Origin: Hymenobacter rigui
GTDB taxonomy: Bacteria > Bacteroidota > Bacteroidia > Cytophagales > Hymenobacteraceae
Direction: 5' to 3'
DNA: 64,000 bases
Assembly: GCF_003944715.1 (NCBI RefSeq)
Contig: NZ_RWIT01000006.1
Location: 62,001 to 126,000 of the forward strand
Both the position numbers and the translations under genes were made by a program. A model generated the notes under the pieces. That model worked only from the letters and a program-made list of their open reading frames with translations, did not search any database and had not been told where the DNA came from. Shown piece after piece: positions 1-9,068 of this stretch (the stretch's first letter is position 1; each line of letters starts with the position of its first letter).

Positions 1-273
1 GGCGCGCTGCTTCCAGAGGCGGTAGATGTAGTAGGCAATGCCCGCCACGGCTACCAGCCGGAAGCTGGTGAGCAGGATTTTGCCGTAGGGTGGCGGCAGT
101 TCCACTCCGAAGGCCATGCCCGGATTCAGTGTGTAATGCAGCTTAAACCAGTCGCCGAGCAGCGGAATTTCCCCGGGCATCCCCATGGGCATGTAGCGGT
201 GCACGGCCCACTTGGAGAGCTGATCAATGACGATGACCAGCAAGGCCACCAGATAGTACTTCCAGTATTTCAT
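1..273 (-). CDS. lspA: Lipoprotein signal peptidase (signal peptidase II), N-terminal 91 codons, cut by window edge
   Basis: Inner-membrane aspartyl protease that removes the signal peptide from lipidated prolipoproteins. The reverse complement of 1-273 is open from ATG (271-273) to the edge. The visible part has a first membrane helix (residues 4-17), the conserved IDQLSKW block (about 16-22), the TLNPGMAF block (family NxGxAF motif, about 49-56) and the start of the next helix (about 65-85). The two catalytic aspartates of this family lie in the missing C-terminal half, so activity cannot be judged. It follows ileS on the same strand with a 265-bp gap; ileS-lspA adjacency is common in bacteria. 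The many lipoproteins in this window are expected substrates (inference). Family assignment is firm. Confidence 0.93.
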   Translation of the reverse strand, partial: MKYWKYYLVALLVIVIDQLSKWAVHRYMPMGMPGEIPLLGDWFKLHYTLNPGMAFGVELPPPYGKILLTSFRLVAVAGIAYYIYRLWKQRA

Positions 274-538
274 GTGGTGTGAGGTGAGAGGCAAGAAGTG
301 AGAAGTGAGACTTCGTGCCTGACACGGTGTCAGGAGCGGTACCTCTCCCCTCTCGTAGCACAAAGTGACGAAGATTTTTGGACTTCGCTGCGCGTGGGCG
401 AAATCCTGCTTCAACACCGTTGGTATATGTTTTTGGTAGCTGTTTGTACCGTTTTTAACCGAAATCAGGAGCCGGTTTCGGGCTTTGTGCGCCGGTGTGC
501 CAACCGCCGTTTCGGGGGCGGCGATTGGCTTATGAGGC
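274..538. other. Intergenic ileS-lspA, with a short perfect palindrome
   Basis: No credible gene. It holds the direct repeat AGAAGTGAGAAGTGAG at about 293-309 and a perfect 8-bp palindrome with a one-base centre at 318-334 (CCTGACAC / GTGTCAGG). The palindrome sits inside a longer imperfect inverted repeat (ACTTCGTGC near 310, GCACAAAGT near 358). It could be a transcription-attenuating hairpin, a repeat element or an operator; nothing decides between these. Confidence 0.45.
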
Positions 539-3500
539 TTAGGCAGTTGCGACTTCCAGCTGTACGGGTACCGAATACTCGTCGAATTCCAGTACCGCGC
601 CGCCGCTGATTTCCGGGGCGAAATCCAGGCTCAGGGCCTGCACTTCCTCCCGGATGTAGCTGCCGAACGACTGCACAGCAGCTTCCAGCTCGGGCTGCTG
701 CTGCAGCGTCACGCGTACTTTGTCCTGCACTTCTAGGCCGCTGTCTTTGCGCAGGTTCTGGAGGCGGTTCACCAGCTCGCGGGCCACGCCTTCCTGGCGC
801 AGCTCGTCGGTCAGGGTCACGTCGAGGGCTACCGTGAGGGGGCCGTCGGTGGCTACCAGCCAGCCGGGCAGGTCCTGGGTGCGGATTTCCACGTCGTCGG
901 GGGCCAGGGTGTAGGCTTCGCCGTCGATTTCCACGGCCAGCTGGCCGGTTTTTTCGAGGGTGCTGATTTCCTCGGCGCTCATCTGCTGGATGCGGGCCCC
1001 CACGGCTTTCAGCTTGGCGCCGTACTGCTGGCCCAGACGCTTGAAGTTGGGCTTCACCGACTTCACCAGCACGCCGCTGGTATCGTCGAGGAACTCCACG
1101 TGCTTCACGTTCACCTCGGCGCAGATCAGGTCTTCCACCTTGCCCACCTGCTCGCGGGTGGTATCGTTGAACACCGGCACCAGGATGCGCTGCAACGGCT
1201 GGCGCACCTTCAGCACCGATTTTTTGCGGAGTGAGTGCGTAAGCGAAGAAATCCGCTGAGCCAGTTCCATGCGCTCTTCCAGCGCCTTGTCGATACGGGC
1301 TTCGTCGGCCTCTACCAGCAGGGTCAGGTGCACCGATTCGGCGGCCAGCGGGGTGTTGCGTTCAATGGCTTCGGCGCGCATGCCGCCGGTCATGTTCTGG
1401 TACAGCCACTCGGCGAAGAAGGGCGCAATGGGAGCCATCAGCTGCGACACCATCACCAAGCATTCCTGCAGGGTTTCGTAGGCGGCTTTCTTGTCCTGGG
1501 TCAGCTCACCCTTCCAGAAACGACGGCGCGAGAGACGCACGTGCCAGTTGGAAAGCTGGTCGGTGACGAAATCCTGGATGGCGCGGGCGGCTTTGGTGGG
1601 GTCGTACCCATCATAATAGCCGCGCACTTCCTGAATCAACGACTGCAGCTTGCTCAGAATCCAGCGGTCCAGCTCGCTCAGCTCGGCGTAAGGCACCCGG
1701 TCGAACTCGCGGGCCTGGAAGCCGTCGAGGTTGGCGTACAGGGCGTAGAACGAGTAGGTGTTGAACAGCGTGCCGAAGAAGCGGCGCTGCACCTCCGTGA
1801 TGCCGTTGAGGTCGAACTTGAGGTTGTCCCAGGGCTGGGCGTTGGCAATCATGTACCAGCGCGTGGCGTCGGGGCCGTACTGGCTGATGGTGGTGAACGG
1901 GTCGATGGCGTTGCCGAGGCGCTTGCTCATCTTGTTGCCGTTCTTATCCAGCACCAACCCATTGGCCATCACATTTTTATAAGCCACTGAATCCTCCAGC
2001 ATCACGGCCAGCGCGTGCAGGGTGAAGAACCAGCCGCGGGTCTGGTCCACGCCTTCGGCAATGAAATCGGCGGGGAAGTTTTTGCGGAACTGCCCTTCGT
2101 TTTCAATCGGGTAGTGCCACTGGGCGTAGGGCATGGCGCCGCTGTCAAACCACACGTCGATGAGGTCCGTTTCACGGTACATGGGCTGGCCGCTGGGGCT
2201 CACCAGGAACACGTCGTCCACGTAGGGGCGGTGCAAGTCAGTCATTTCCCCGCTGGCAATGGGGTTGTGCGTCATCACCTGCGCGGCCACGGCCTTATCG
2301 ATTTCGGCGCTCAGCTCGGCGATGCTGCCGATGCAGATTTCCTCCGAGCCGTCCTGGGTGCGCCAGATGGGCAGCGGGGTGCCCCAGTAGCGCGAGCGGC
2401 TCAGGTTCCAGTCCACCAGGTTTTCCAGCCAGTTGCCGAAGCGGCCGGTGCCGGTGCTTTCGGGCTGCCAGTTGATGGTTTTGTTGAGCTCGATGAGCCG
2501 GTCCTTCACCGCCGTGGTTTTAATAAACCAAGAGTCCAAGGGGTAGTACAGTACGGGTTTATCGGTGCGCCAGCAGTGCGGGTAGGTGTGCTCGTACTTC
2601 TCCACTTTGAAGGCCGTGCCGTCGCCTTTCATGCGGATGGCAATGCTTTCGTCGAGGGTTTTGTAGTCGGCGCCGCTCTGGTCGAGGCCGTCGTAGTTTT
2701 TCACCCAGCGGCCCCCGAATTCGCCCATCTGCTGCACGTAGCGGCCGGTGCGGTCCACCACCGGACCCAGCTTGCCTTCGTCGTCGGCTACCAGCAGGGC
2801 GGGCACACCGGCCAGCTGCGCGGCCCGGAAGTCGTCGGCACCAAACGTGGGCGAAATGTGCACGATGCCGGTACCGTCTTCGGTGGTTACGAAGTCGCCG
2901 TTGATAACGCGGAAGGCGTTTTCCTCGCCCTCAAACGCCGGATAGCCCTTGTCCTGCCCGAACAACCGCTCGTAGCGGATACCCACGAGGTCAGCCCCTT
3001 TGAAGGTACTCTCGATGCGCCAGGGCAGCACTTTGTCGCCGGCTTTGAAGTCGTCCAGCGAAGCATCTTTGCCTTTCTCCGAGAAGTATTTGCCCAGCAA
3101 CGCCTCGGCCAGCACCACCCGGATCGGGGCGCCGGTGTAGGGGTTGAAAGTGCGCACCAGCACGTAAGCAATGCCCTTGCCCACGGCCAGCGCCGTGTTG
3201 GCGGGCAGCGTCCAGGGCGTGGTCGTCCAGGCCAGGATGTATGTCGGCACGTCCTCGTCCACAGCAAACAGCTTCTCCGACGCCTCATCGCGCTGCACCT
3301 TGAACTGGGCCACGATGGTCGTGTCCTTCACGTCCCGGTACGTGCCGGGCTGGTTCAGCTCGTGCGACGACAAACCGGTGCCGGCGGCCGGCGAGTAGGG
3401 CTGAATGGTGTAGCCTTTGTAGAGCAGGCCCTTGTCGTAGAGCTTCTTGAGCAGGGCCCAGCAGCTTTCAATGTACTCGGGCTCGAAGGTGATGTAGGGG

Positions 3501-3940
3501 TCGTCGAGGTCCACCCAGTAGCCCATTTTCTCGGTGAGGTCGTCCCACTGGGCTTTGAAGCGCATCACGGTTTCGCGGCAGCGCTGGTTGTACTCCTCGA
3601 TGCTGATTTTCTTGCCGATATCCTCCTTCGTGATGCCCAGCTCCTTCTCTACCTGCAGCTCGATGGGCAGGCCGTGGGTATCCCAGCCGCCTTTGCGGTT
3701 TACCTGCTTGCCCAGCAGCGTCTGGTAGCGGCAGAAGATGTCCTTCACCGTCCGGGCCATCACGTGGTGGATGCCGGGGGCACCGTTGGCCGAGGGCGGG
3801 CCCTCGTAGAACACGAAGGTGGGCTGCCCTTCGCGGGTGCTCACGCTTTTCTCAAAAATGCCGTTTTGTTTCCACCACGCCAGGATATCAGTACCAACCT
3901 GGCCGTAGTTGAGCGGCTGCTTGAATTCGGGGTAGTTCAT
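539..3940 (-). CDS. ileS: Isoleucyl-tRNA synthetase
   Basis: Charges tRNA-Ile; class I aminoacyl-tRNA synthetase of the cytoplasm, about 1133 residues, the long form usual in Bacteroidetes. The HIGH-type signature reads GIHH (residues 56-59, within PSANGAPGIHH) and the KMSKR loop is intact at about residue 669. An editing (CP1) insertion lies between them, with the anticodon-binding region after it. I start at ATG 3938-3940 (MNYPEFK) because the longer frame, to about 3991, runs into the REP-like palindrome at 3967-4059 and adds only low-quality sequence. lspA follows downstream on the same strand. The REP palindrome just upstream separates it from the exporter gene and may insulate transcription (inference). 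Confidence 0.96.
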   Translation of the reverse strand: MNYPEFKQPLNYGQVGTDILAWWKQNGIFEKSVSTREGQPTFVFYEGPPSANGAPGIHHVMARTVKDIFCRYQTLLGKQVNRKGGWDTHGLPIELQVEKELGITKEDIGKKISIEEYNQRCRETVMRFKAQWDDLTEKMGYWVDLDDPYITFEPEYIESCWALLKKLYDKGLLYKGYTIQPYSPAAGTGLSSHELNQPGTYRDVKDTTIVAQFKVQRDEASEKLFAVDEDVPTYILAWTTTPWTLPANTALAVGKGIAYVLVRTFNPYTGAPIRVVLAEALLGKYFSEKGKDASLDDFKAGDKVLPWRIESTFKGADLVGIRYERLFGQDKGYPAFEGEENAFRVINGDFVTTEDGTGIVHISPTFGADDFRAAQLAGVPALLVADDEGKLGPVVDRTGRYVQQMGEFGGRWVKNYDGLDQSGADYKTLDESIAIRMKGDGTAFKVEKYEHTYPHCWRTDKPVLYYPLDSWFIKTTAVKDRLIELNKTINWQPESTGTGRFGNWLENLVDWNLSRSRYWGTPLPIWRTQDGSEEICIGSIAELSAEIDKAVAAQVMTHNPIASGEMTDLHRPYVDDVFLVSPSGQPMYRETDLIDVWFDSGAMPYAQWHYPIENEGQFRKNFPADFIAEGVDQTRGWFFTLHALAVMLEDSVAYKNVMANGLVLDKNGNKMSKRLGNAIDPFTTISQYGPDATRWYMIANAQPWDNLKFDLNGITEVQRRFFGTLFNTYSFYALYANLDGFQAREFDRVPYAELSELDRWILSKLQSLIQEVRGYYDGYDPTKAARAIQDFVTDQLSNWHVRLSRRRFWKGELTQDKKAAYETLQECLVMVSQLMAPIAPFFAEWLYQNMTGGMRAEAIERNTPLAAESVHLTLLVEADEARIDKALEERMELAQRISSLTHSLRKKSVLKVRQPLQRILVPVFNDTTREQVGKVEDLICAEVNVKHVEFLDDTSGVLVKSVKPNFKRLGQQYGAKLKAVGARIQQMSAEEISTLEKTGQLAVEIDGEAYTLAPDDVEIRTQDLPGWLVATDGPLTVALDVTLTDELRQEGVARELVNRLQNLRKDSGLEVQDKVRVTLQQQPELEAAVQSFGSYIREEVQALSLDFAPEISGGAVLEFDEYSVPVQLEVATA

Positions 3941-3966
3941 TTGTGGGGAGGGTCGTTGTATCAGAA

Positions 3967-4059
3967 CGTCATGCTGAGCTTGCCGAAGCATCTCTACCGC
4001 TGGCTAACTCAGTTGTGAGAACGAAGCGGTAGAGATGCTTCGGCAAGCTCAGCATGACG
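3967..4059. repeat. REP-like palindrome, copy A (35-bp perfect arms)
   Basis: Arms 3967-4001 and 4025-4059 are perfect reverse complements over 35 bp with a 23-bp loop. Each arm contains the words GTCATGCTGAGC and GAAGCATCTCTACCGC. Related copies are at 18930-19025 and 32349-32439. It lies between the stop of the exporter gene and the start of ileS. Confidence 0.9.
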
Positions 4060-4083
4060 GTGGAATTGATTGGTAAAGGCTTA

Positions 4084-6522
4084 TTAACCGTTCAGTTTCG
4101 GCTGTACCTGCATACGGTTGAGGTTCAGTTCCAGGTCGTCGTCTTCCTCGTGGTAGTTGTCGTCGTAGTGCCGGATACCGGTCTGGTCGATAACGTCCTC
4201 GTCCTTGCCGTGCTCGAAGGTAACCAGCAAGCAGGGCAGCAGAATCAGGTTGGAGAAGTTGGTAATCAGCAGGCTGGCCGACATGAGCAGGCCCAGCGCC
4301 TTGGTGCCGCCAAACTCCGAGAAGGCAAACACCGAAAAACCCAGAAACAGCACAATACTGGTATAAATCATGCTGGTGCCGGCCTCGCTGAGGGTGGTGC
4401 TGATGGCAGCCTTCACGCGGCGGCCGTTGGCGGCCATTTCCTGCCGGAACTTGGCCAGCAGGTGAATGGAATTGTCTCCGTCAATACCCAGCGCAATGCT
4501 GAAAATAAGGGCCGTGCTGGGCTTGAGCGGAATACCGAAGTAGCCCATAATCCCGCCCGTAAGCAGCAGCGTGAAGAAGTTGGGCAGCAGCGTGAAAAAC
4601 ACCGCCCGGATGCTGCGGAACAAAATCAACACTACCAGGCCCACCAGCACGAAGGCAATGATGAGGCTTTCCTTAAGCGTACCAATCAGGTACTCGTTGC
4701 CCTTGGTGAAGATGATGGTGGTACCCGTCAGCCGCACATCCATGCCTGTGCCGTTGAAAATCTTCTTGATTTCGGGGCGGATACGGTTGTTGAGCAGGGT
4801 ATCGAGGTTGTGGGAGCCGATGTCCGCAATTTTCAGCGAAATCCGGGCCTCGCGCATGGTGCTATCTGTGAAGGAGCGGAGCAGCTTGCTGGTGAGGGCT
4901 CCTTCGCTGCTTTTGGCATTCTGGGAGTGAGCCAGGTAGCTGAATACGTAGTTTTTCTCCGAGTTATCGGGCAGGCGGTAGTACTCGGGGCTGCCGTTGT
5001 AGAAGGCCTGGGTAGAGGCTTTCAGGGCCGTTACCACGCTCACCGGGGTGGTAAGCACGGGCTGAGTGCGCAGGAAGTTTTCGAGGCGGTCGATGCGCTC
5101 CAGGTTCTTCAGCTTCAGCAGGCCTTTGGGCTTGCCGGTATCCACTACCAGCTCCAGCGGCATCACCCCGTTGAAGTGCTGCTCGAAAAATTTCAGGTCG
5201 GAGTTTACCGAGGAATCCTTGGGCAAATCATCCACCATGTAGCTCACCGAGCGCACCTTGCTCACGCCAAAACCGGCCAGCACCGCAAACACCAAAGCAG
5301 CCGCGTACACCGTCTGGCGGCGCTCCAGCACCAGGTAATCAAAGAACTCCAGCAGCTTCATCAGCGGCTTGGCCTCCAGGTGTTCCAACTGCTTGGGCGT
5401 GGGCGGGGGCAGAATGGTGAACACAATGGGCATCAGAATAAACGACACCGCAAAGGCCACGAAGATGTTGAGGGTGGCCACCGCCCCGAACTGGAACAGA
5501 ATGGCAATGTTGGTGAAGCAAAACACCACGAAGCCAATGGCCGTGGTAGTGTTGTTCATGAGCGTAACCAGCCCGATTTTGCGCACCACCCGCGCCATAG
5601 CCAGCACCTGGTTCCCCGATTTGCGGTAGTCGTAGTGGTAGCGGCTCAGCAGGTAGGTGCAGTTCGGAATACCGATAACGATGATAATGCTTGGAATCAG
5701 CCCGGTCAGCAGGTTGATTTTGTAGCCCAGCAGCACCATCGAGCCAATGCACCATACCACCACAATGAGCACAATCAGCAATGGGAACACCACCGCCGAC
5801 CACGTACGGAAAAACATGAGCAGCGTAAGGGCCATCATCACAATGGTGAGGGCCACAAACAGCTTCATCTCGGAAGCTACTTTGGTGGTCATGGTGGCCC
5901 GCACGTAGGGCAGGCCGGCGTAGTGCATCTTGATGCCCGTCTTCTGCTGAAACCGCTCGGCGTGGCCCAGGATTTCCTGCATCACCGCCTCGCGCCGGCT
6001 GGAGTTCAGGTACTTGGGGTCCATAGTAAGGGCCAGCAGCGTAGCCCCGGTGGTAGGCGAAATCAGTTGGCCCTTATAGAACTCCTGGGAGTTCACCACC
6101 CGCATCAGCGAGTCCAGCTCCAGCTGACTGCCGGGGAAGCGCCGGAAGATGGGCTCGGCCCGGAAGGTCTGGGTGGCCGTATCCTTCACCAGCCGCGGCA
6201 GGCGCGTTACGCCCAGGATGCCGTTGACACCTTCCACCTTGCTCAGCGTGTCGGTGAGCATGCGCAGCTCGTTGAAGTTGCTGAGCTTGTACACCGAACT
6301 GTCCTGCATGCCCAGCACCAGCACGTTGCCATCCTCCCCGAACTTCTGCTTGAAGCGCTGGAAGTACACCATGTCCGGGTCGGTGGGCGACACCACCTGG
6401 GCAAAATCGTAGGTCATTTCGATTTTGCGGGCTTCCCAGGCCATAAACACCGTTATAACGGCCAGCAGCCCAACCAGCAGGCGACGGTTCTTAATGACGA
6501 ATAAGGCGAGGTTTCTCCACAT
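4084..6522 (-). CDS. MMPL/RND-superfamily exporter
   Basis: An 812-residue polytopic inner-membrane protein with the internal two-fold repeat of the RND superfamily (HAE3/MMPL-like). Each half has one helix (residues 13-33; about 400-420), a large extracytoplasmic loop, and a bundle of helices (about 225-370 and 615-780). The acidic signature GIDGDNSIH lies in the second bundle (about 690), matching the proton-relay helix region of the family. The C-terminus is short, acidic and cytoplasmic. Substrate is unknown; relatives move lipids, hopanoids or drugs, so a lipid-like cargo is only an inference. ATG at 6520-6522 follows a good -7 box (6540-6547, minus strand), giving a leader of about 10 nt. 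It is separated from ileS by a REP palindrome. Confidence 0.88.
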   Translation of the reverse strand: MWRNLALFVIKNRRLLVGLLAVITVFMAWEARKIEMTYDFAQVVSPTDPDMVYFQRFKQKFGEDGNVLVLGMQDSSVYKLSNFNELRMLTDTLSKVEGVNGILGVTRLPRLVKDTATQTFRAEPIFRRFPGSQLELDSLMRVVNSQEFYKGQLISPTTGATLLALTMDPKYLNSSRREAVMQEILGHAERFQQKTGIKMHYAGLPYVRATMTTKVASEMKLFVALTIVMMALTLLMFFRTWSAVVFPLLIVLIVVVWCIGSMVLLGYKINLLTGLIPSIIIVIGIPNCTYLLSRYHYDYRKSGNQVLAMARVVRKIGLVTLMNNTTTAIGFVVFCFTNIAILFQFGAVATLNIFVAFAVSFILMPIVFTILPPPTPKQLEHLEAKPLMKLLEFFDYLVLERRQTVYAAALVFAVLAGFGVSKVRSVSYMVDDLPKDSSVNSDLKFFEQHFNGVMPLELVVDTGKPKGLLKLKNLERIDRLENFLRTQPVLTTPVSVVTALKASTQAFYNGSPEYYRLPDNSEKNYVFSYLAHSQNAKSSEGALTSKLLRSFTDSTMREARISLKIADIGSHNLDTLLNNRIRPEIKKIFNGTGMDVRLTGTTIIFTKGNEYLIGTLKESLIIAFVLVGLVVLILFRSIRAVFFTLLPNFFTLLLTGGIMGYFGIPLKPSTALIFSIALGIDGDNSIHLLAKFRQEMAANGRRVKAAISTTLSEAGTSMIYTSIVLFLGFSVFAFSEFGGTKALGLLMSASLLITNFSNLILLPCLLVTFEHGKDEDVIDQTGIRHYDDNYHEEDDDLELNLNRMQVQPKLNG

Positions 6523-6539
6523 AGGCCGGTAAAATGCAG

Positions 6540-6547
6540 CAAAGGTA
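6540..6547 (-). promoter_or_regulatory. Bacteroidetes -7 box for the MMPL exporter
   Basis: TACCTTTG on the minus strand, matching TAnnTTTG, about 18 bp before the ATG at 6522. No convincing -33 TTG was found at the usual 19-bp spacing. Confidence 0.5.
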
Positions 6548-6714
6548 CATAACCCCCGGCAGGTAAGCGGTGAGCATCAACGGGTAAACCTTCGTCTTGC
6601 ACTGGCAGTCATATAACAAGTCCAATTGGAAAACTCATTTATTCTTCAGAATATAGGGAACATTTTATGCCTTATTCTACGTAAACACTGCCATTACAAC
6701 ACGTTGCGCGTATA

Positions 6715-6722
6715 TAAATTTG
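6715..6722 (+). promoter_or_regulatory. Possible -7 box for the small STAS-like gene
   Basis: TAAATTTG matches TAnnTTTG and lies 37 bp before the ATG at 6760, in a locally AT-rich stretch (6600-6760). The -33 element is not clear. Confidence 0.35.
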
Positions 6723-6759
6723 AATTATTTCGCGTTCAGCTTGTTCTTTTTCTTTTACC

Positions 6760-7158
6760 ATGACATTGTATAATTCCCCGGATGCGTCCCTCACGTACAA
6801 TCCGGCTTCTGAAACTCTCCACCTGAGCTACAACGCTACCCGCTTATCGGTGTCGTTCGGCCAGGCGTATCAGCGCGCCCTGGAGGAAATGCTGGCCCAG
6901 AACGTGGGCAAGCTGCTGCTGGACCTGAAGCGCAACGCTCCACCCACAGATGAGGCCGACGAGCTGCTGGGCCCTTTGGTCGATACCCTGGCCGACCACG
7001 CCCACCGCCCGCTGTTTATTGCCGCCGTGGTTTCGGAGGGACAGTACCAGTACCAGATTGGCAACTCCATTGCGTCCTCCACCCTGCCCCCGGCCCGCGT
7101 GGAGTTCAACTACTTCACCTCCCGCCGCGACGCCACCCAGTGGCTGAGCGAAAACTAA
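6760..7158 (+). CDS. Small STAS-like protein, function unknown
   Basis: 132 residues, no signal peptide or membrane segment, so probably cytoplasmic. The alternating hydrophobic pattern (SYNATRLSVSF early, VGKLLLDLKR near residue 50, RPLFIAAVV near 85, and a C-terminal DATQWL) resembles the strand-helix layout of STAS/SpoIIAA-like domains. The protein at 28440-28847 shares the same plan: a YQ-ALE helix, an L-DLR strand, and a C-terminal helix ending in a WL pair. The two may be paralogues of a small signalling or scaffold family. Homology to STAS is an inference from pattern; no conserved phosphorylatable serine could be assigned. It stands alone between divergent and convergent neighbours and ends in a strong terminator. 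Confidence 0.7.
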   Translation: MTLYNSPDASLTYNPASETLHLSYNATRLSVSFGQAYQRALEEMLAQNVGKLLLDLKRNAPPTDEADELLGPLVDTLADHAHRPLFIAAVVSEGQYQYQIGNSIASSTLPPARVEFNYFTSRRDATQWLSEN

Positions 7159-7191
7159 CCGCCCGCTCACACACCACCAGCCTCATACAAC

Positions 7192-7223
7192 AAACGGCCG
7201 CCGGATTGCTCCGGCGGCCGTTT
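7192..7223 (+). terminator. Rho-independent terminator
   Basis: A 14-bp perfect stem (7192-7205 / 7210-7223) with a TTGC loop, followed by TGCTTTTC. It lies between two convergent genes and probably serves the small STAS-like gene; glyS may use it from the other side. Confidence 0.85.
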
Positions 7224-7248
7224 TGCTTTTCGCTGATTCTCTGCTGGC

Positions 7249-8769
7249 TTACAGCTGCTCAAAAATGCGCGAGAGGCTCACGGCCTCGCCAATGTAGCTG
7301 CGCAGCTCCGAGATGGGCATGCGGGTTTGCTCACGGGAGTCGCGGTGACGGATGGTCACGGTGTTGTCCTCCAGTGTCTGGTGGTCAACGGCAATGCAGA
7401 AGGGCGTGCCGATGAGGTCCTGGCGGGTGTAGCGCGTGCCGATGCTGTCCTTCTCCTCCACTACCACCCGGAAATCGAAGCGCAGCTGGTTGTAGATTTC
7501 GTTGGCTTTCTCGGGCAGGCCGTCCTTTTTCACCAGTGGGAAGATGGCGGCTTTCACCGGCGCTACGGCCGGGTGCAGGCGCAGCAGCTTGCGGGTTTTG
7601 GTTTTCTGCTCCTCGCCTTCGCCTTCTACAATGGTTTCTTCCTGATACGCCTGGCAAAGCGTGGCCAGGAACAGACGGTCAGCTCCCACCGAGGTTTCTA
7701 CCACGTAGGGCACGTAGTTGCCGTAGGGCTTGCCGGTTTCGGGGTTGATGTCGTTGTCGAAGTAGTTCTGCTTTTTGCGGCTGAACTGCTGGTGCTGGGT
7801 CAGGTCGAAATCGGAGCGGGAGTGGATGCCTTCGATTTCCTTGAAGCCGAAGGGGAACTCATACTCGATATCCACGGCGGCTTTGGCGTAGTGGGCCAGC
7901 TTCTCGTGGTCGTGGAAGCGGAGCTTGTCGGCGGGCAGGCCCATTACCTCGTGCCAGCGGCGGCGGGCGGCTTTCCAGTGCTGGTACCACTCTTCCTCGG
8001 TGCCAGGCCGCACGAAGAACTGCATTTCCATCTGCTCAAACTCCCGCATGCGGAAGATGAACTGCCGGGCCACAATCTCGTTGCGGAAGGCCTTACCAAT
8101 CTGGGCAATGCCAAACGGCACCTTCTGGCGCGCCGATTTCTGCACGTTCAAAAAGTTCACGAAAATACCCTGAGCCGTTTCGGGGCGCAGGTAGATTTCG
8201 TTGGAGCCCTCGGCCACCGCGCCCATCTGGGTCGAAAACATCAGGTTGAACTGGCGCACGTCGGTCCAGTTGCCGGTTTTGCTGATGGGGCAGAGGATTT
8301 TCTCGTCGATGATGAGCTGCTTTACGCCGGCCAGGTCCTCGGCCGTAAGCAGGCGGCCCATTTCGGCCAGCAGAGTTTCGGCCCGGGCCAGCTCGCCGTT
8401 TTTCTCGTACTCAGCGGCGCGCTCCTCCAACAGCACGTCGGCGCGGTAGCGCTTCTTGCTGTCGAGGTTGTCAATCATGGGGTCCGAGAAGCCGTCGACG
8501 TGGCCGGAGGCTTTCCAGGTGGTGGGATGCATGAAAATGGCCGCGTCGATGCCCACCACGTTCTGGTTGAGCTGGGTCATGGCTTTCCACCACAGCTGCT
8601 TCAGGTTGTTTTTCAGCTCCACGCCGTTGGGGCCGTAGTCGTACACGGCAGCCAGACCGTCGTAGATTTCGGAGGAGGGGAACACGAAGCCGTATTCCTT
8701 GGCGTGCGACACGATTTCGGCCAGGGTGCCTTCGGTGGTATTGGCGGCGGGTTGCGCGGGTTTGCTCAT
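7249..8769 (-). CDS. glyS: Glycyl-tRNA synthetase (alpha2 type)
   Basis: Class II synthetase that charges tRNA-Gly, 506 residues, the single-chain homodimeric form. The N-terminal block FVFPSSEIYDGL (about 28-39) is typical, followed by LRPETAQGIF (about 191-200) and the motif-2 region RNEIVARQFIFRMREFEQ. The ETSVGADRL block belongs to the ATP site, and the C-terminus is an anticodon-binding domain. ATG at 8767-8769 begins a short low-complexity tail (MSKPAQPAANTTEG) before the conserved fold. The presumed leader (8770-8890) contains a 17-bp perfect inverted repeat, an unusual position for a tRNA synthetase gene in this phylum. Confidence 0.96.
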   Translation of the reverse strand: MSKPAQPAANTTEGTLAEIVSHAKEYGFVFPSSEIYDGLAAVYDYGPNGVELKNNLKQLWWKAMTQLNQNVVGIDAAIFMHPTTWKASGHVDGFSDPMIDNLDSKKRYRADVLLEERAAEYEKNGELARAETLLAEMGRLLTAEDLAGVKQLIIDEKILCPISKTGNWTDVRQFNLMFSTQMGAVAEGSNEIYLRPETAQGIFVNFLNVQKSARQKVPFGIAQIGKAFRNEIVARQFIFRMREFEQMEMQFFVRPGTEEEWYQHWKAARRRWHEVMGLPADKLRFHDHEKLAHYAKAAVDIEYEFPFGFKEIEGIHSRSDFDLTQHQQFSRKKQNYFDNDINPETGKPYGNYVPYVVETSVGADRLFLATLCQAYQEETIVEGEGEEQKTKTRKLLRLHPAVAPVKAAIFPLVKKDGLPEKANEIYNQLRFDFRVVVEEKDSIGTRYTRQDLIGTPFCIAVDHQTLEDNTVTIRHRDSREQTRMPISELRSYIGEAVSLSRIFEQL

Positions 8770-8776
8770 GCGGAGG

Positions 8777-8883
8777 ATAGAATTGAGAGCTTAGAATTGA
8801 GAGCCTAGATCTTAGATAGCCGGGACCTAACCAGCAATTGCCGAATCAGTTCTTGGCTCTCCGTTATAAGCTCTCAATTCTAT
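8777..8883. repeat. Long inverted repeat in the glyS leader
   Basis: Arms 8777-8793 and 8867-8883 are perfectly complementary over 17 bp. A second copy of the word GAATTGAGAGC follows the left arm and pairs with GGCTCTC near 8855-8861, giving a nested stem. It lies between the glyS ATG and a -7 box at 8892-8899, so it would be transcribed in the glyS leader. Confidence 0.75.
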
Positions 8884-8891
8884 ATAAAGGG

Positions 8892-8899
8892 CAAAAGTA
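8892..8899 (-). promoter_or_regulatory. Possible -7 box for glyS
   Basis: TACTTTTG on the minus strand fits TAnnTTTG; if used, transcription would begin near 8885 and run through the inverted repeat before glyS. No clear -33 box. Confidence 0.35.
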
Positions 8900-9068
8900 G
8901 CCAAAGCATTTACTACCGTGCTAGCCTGGCTACCAGAAAGGCGGTTGAGCGGCTGCTTTTCAGTAATTTACTGACCTTCACTCCCGCCGCCTGAACCTGC
9001 CGCCACATCCTGCGTTTAGCGGCTCAACTCGCCGGCCATCCGGGCAGTGCGGTAACAATTTCATAATC
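8900..9068. other. Divergent glyS / phosphate-permease intergenic remainder
   Basis: The whole gap 8770-9134 is gene-free. It holds the glyS-side inverted repeat and -7 box (8777-8899) and the permease promoter (9069-9098). In 8900-9068 I see nothing recognisable. Confidence 0.5.

Noticed and set aside
2015-4018. A 667-codon plus-strand ORF antisense to ileS
   Set aside because: It is compositionally a shadow of the GC-rich third positions of ileS, with repetitive G/A/V/H/L-rich translation and no motif. Similar long shadows occur at 4054-6504 (+), 25846-28107 (+), 33551-36829 (+), 37260-38894 (-) and 51483-53207 (-).
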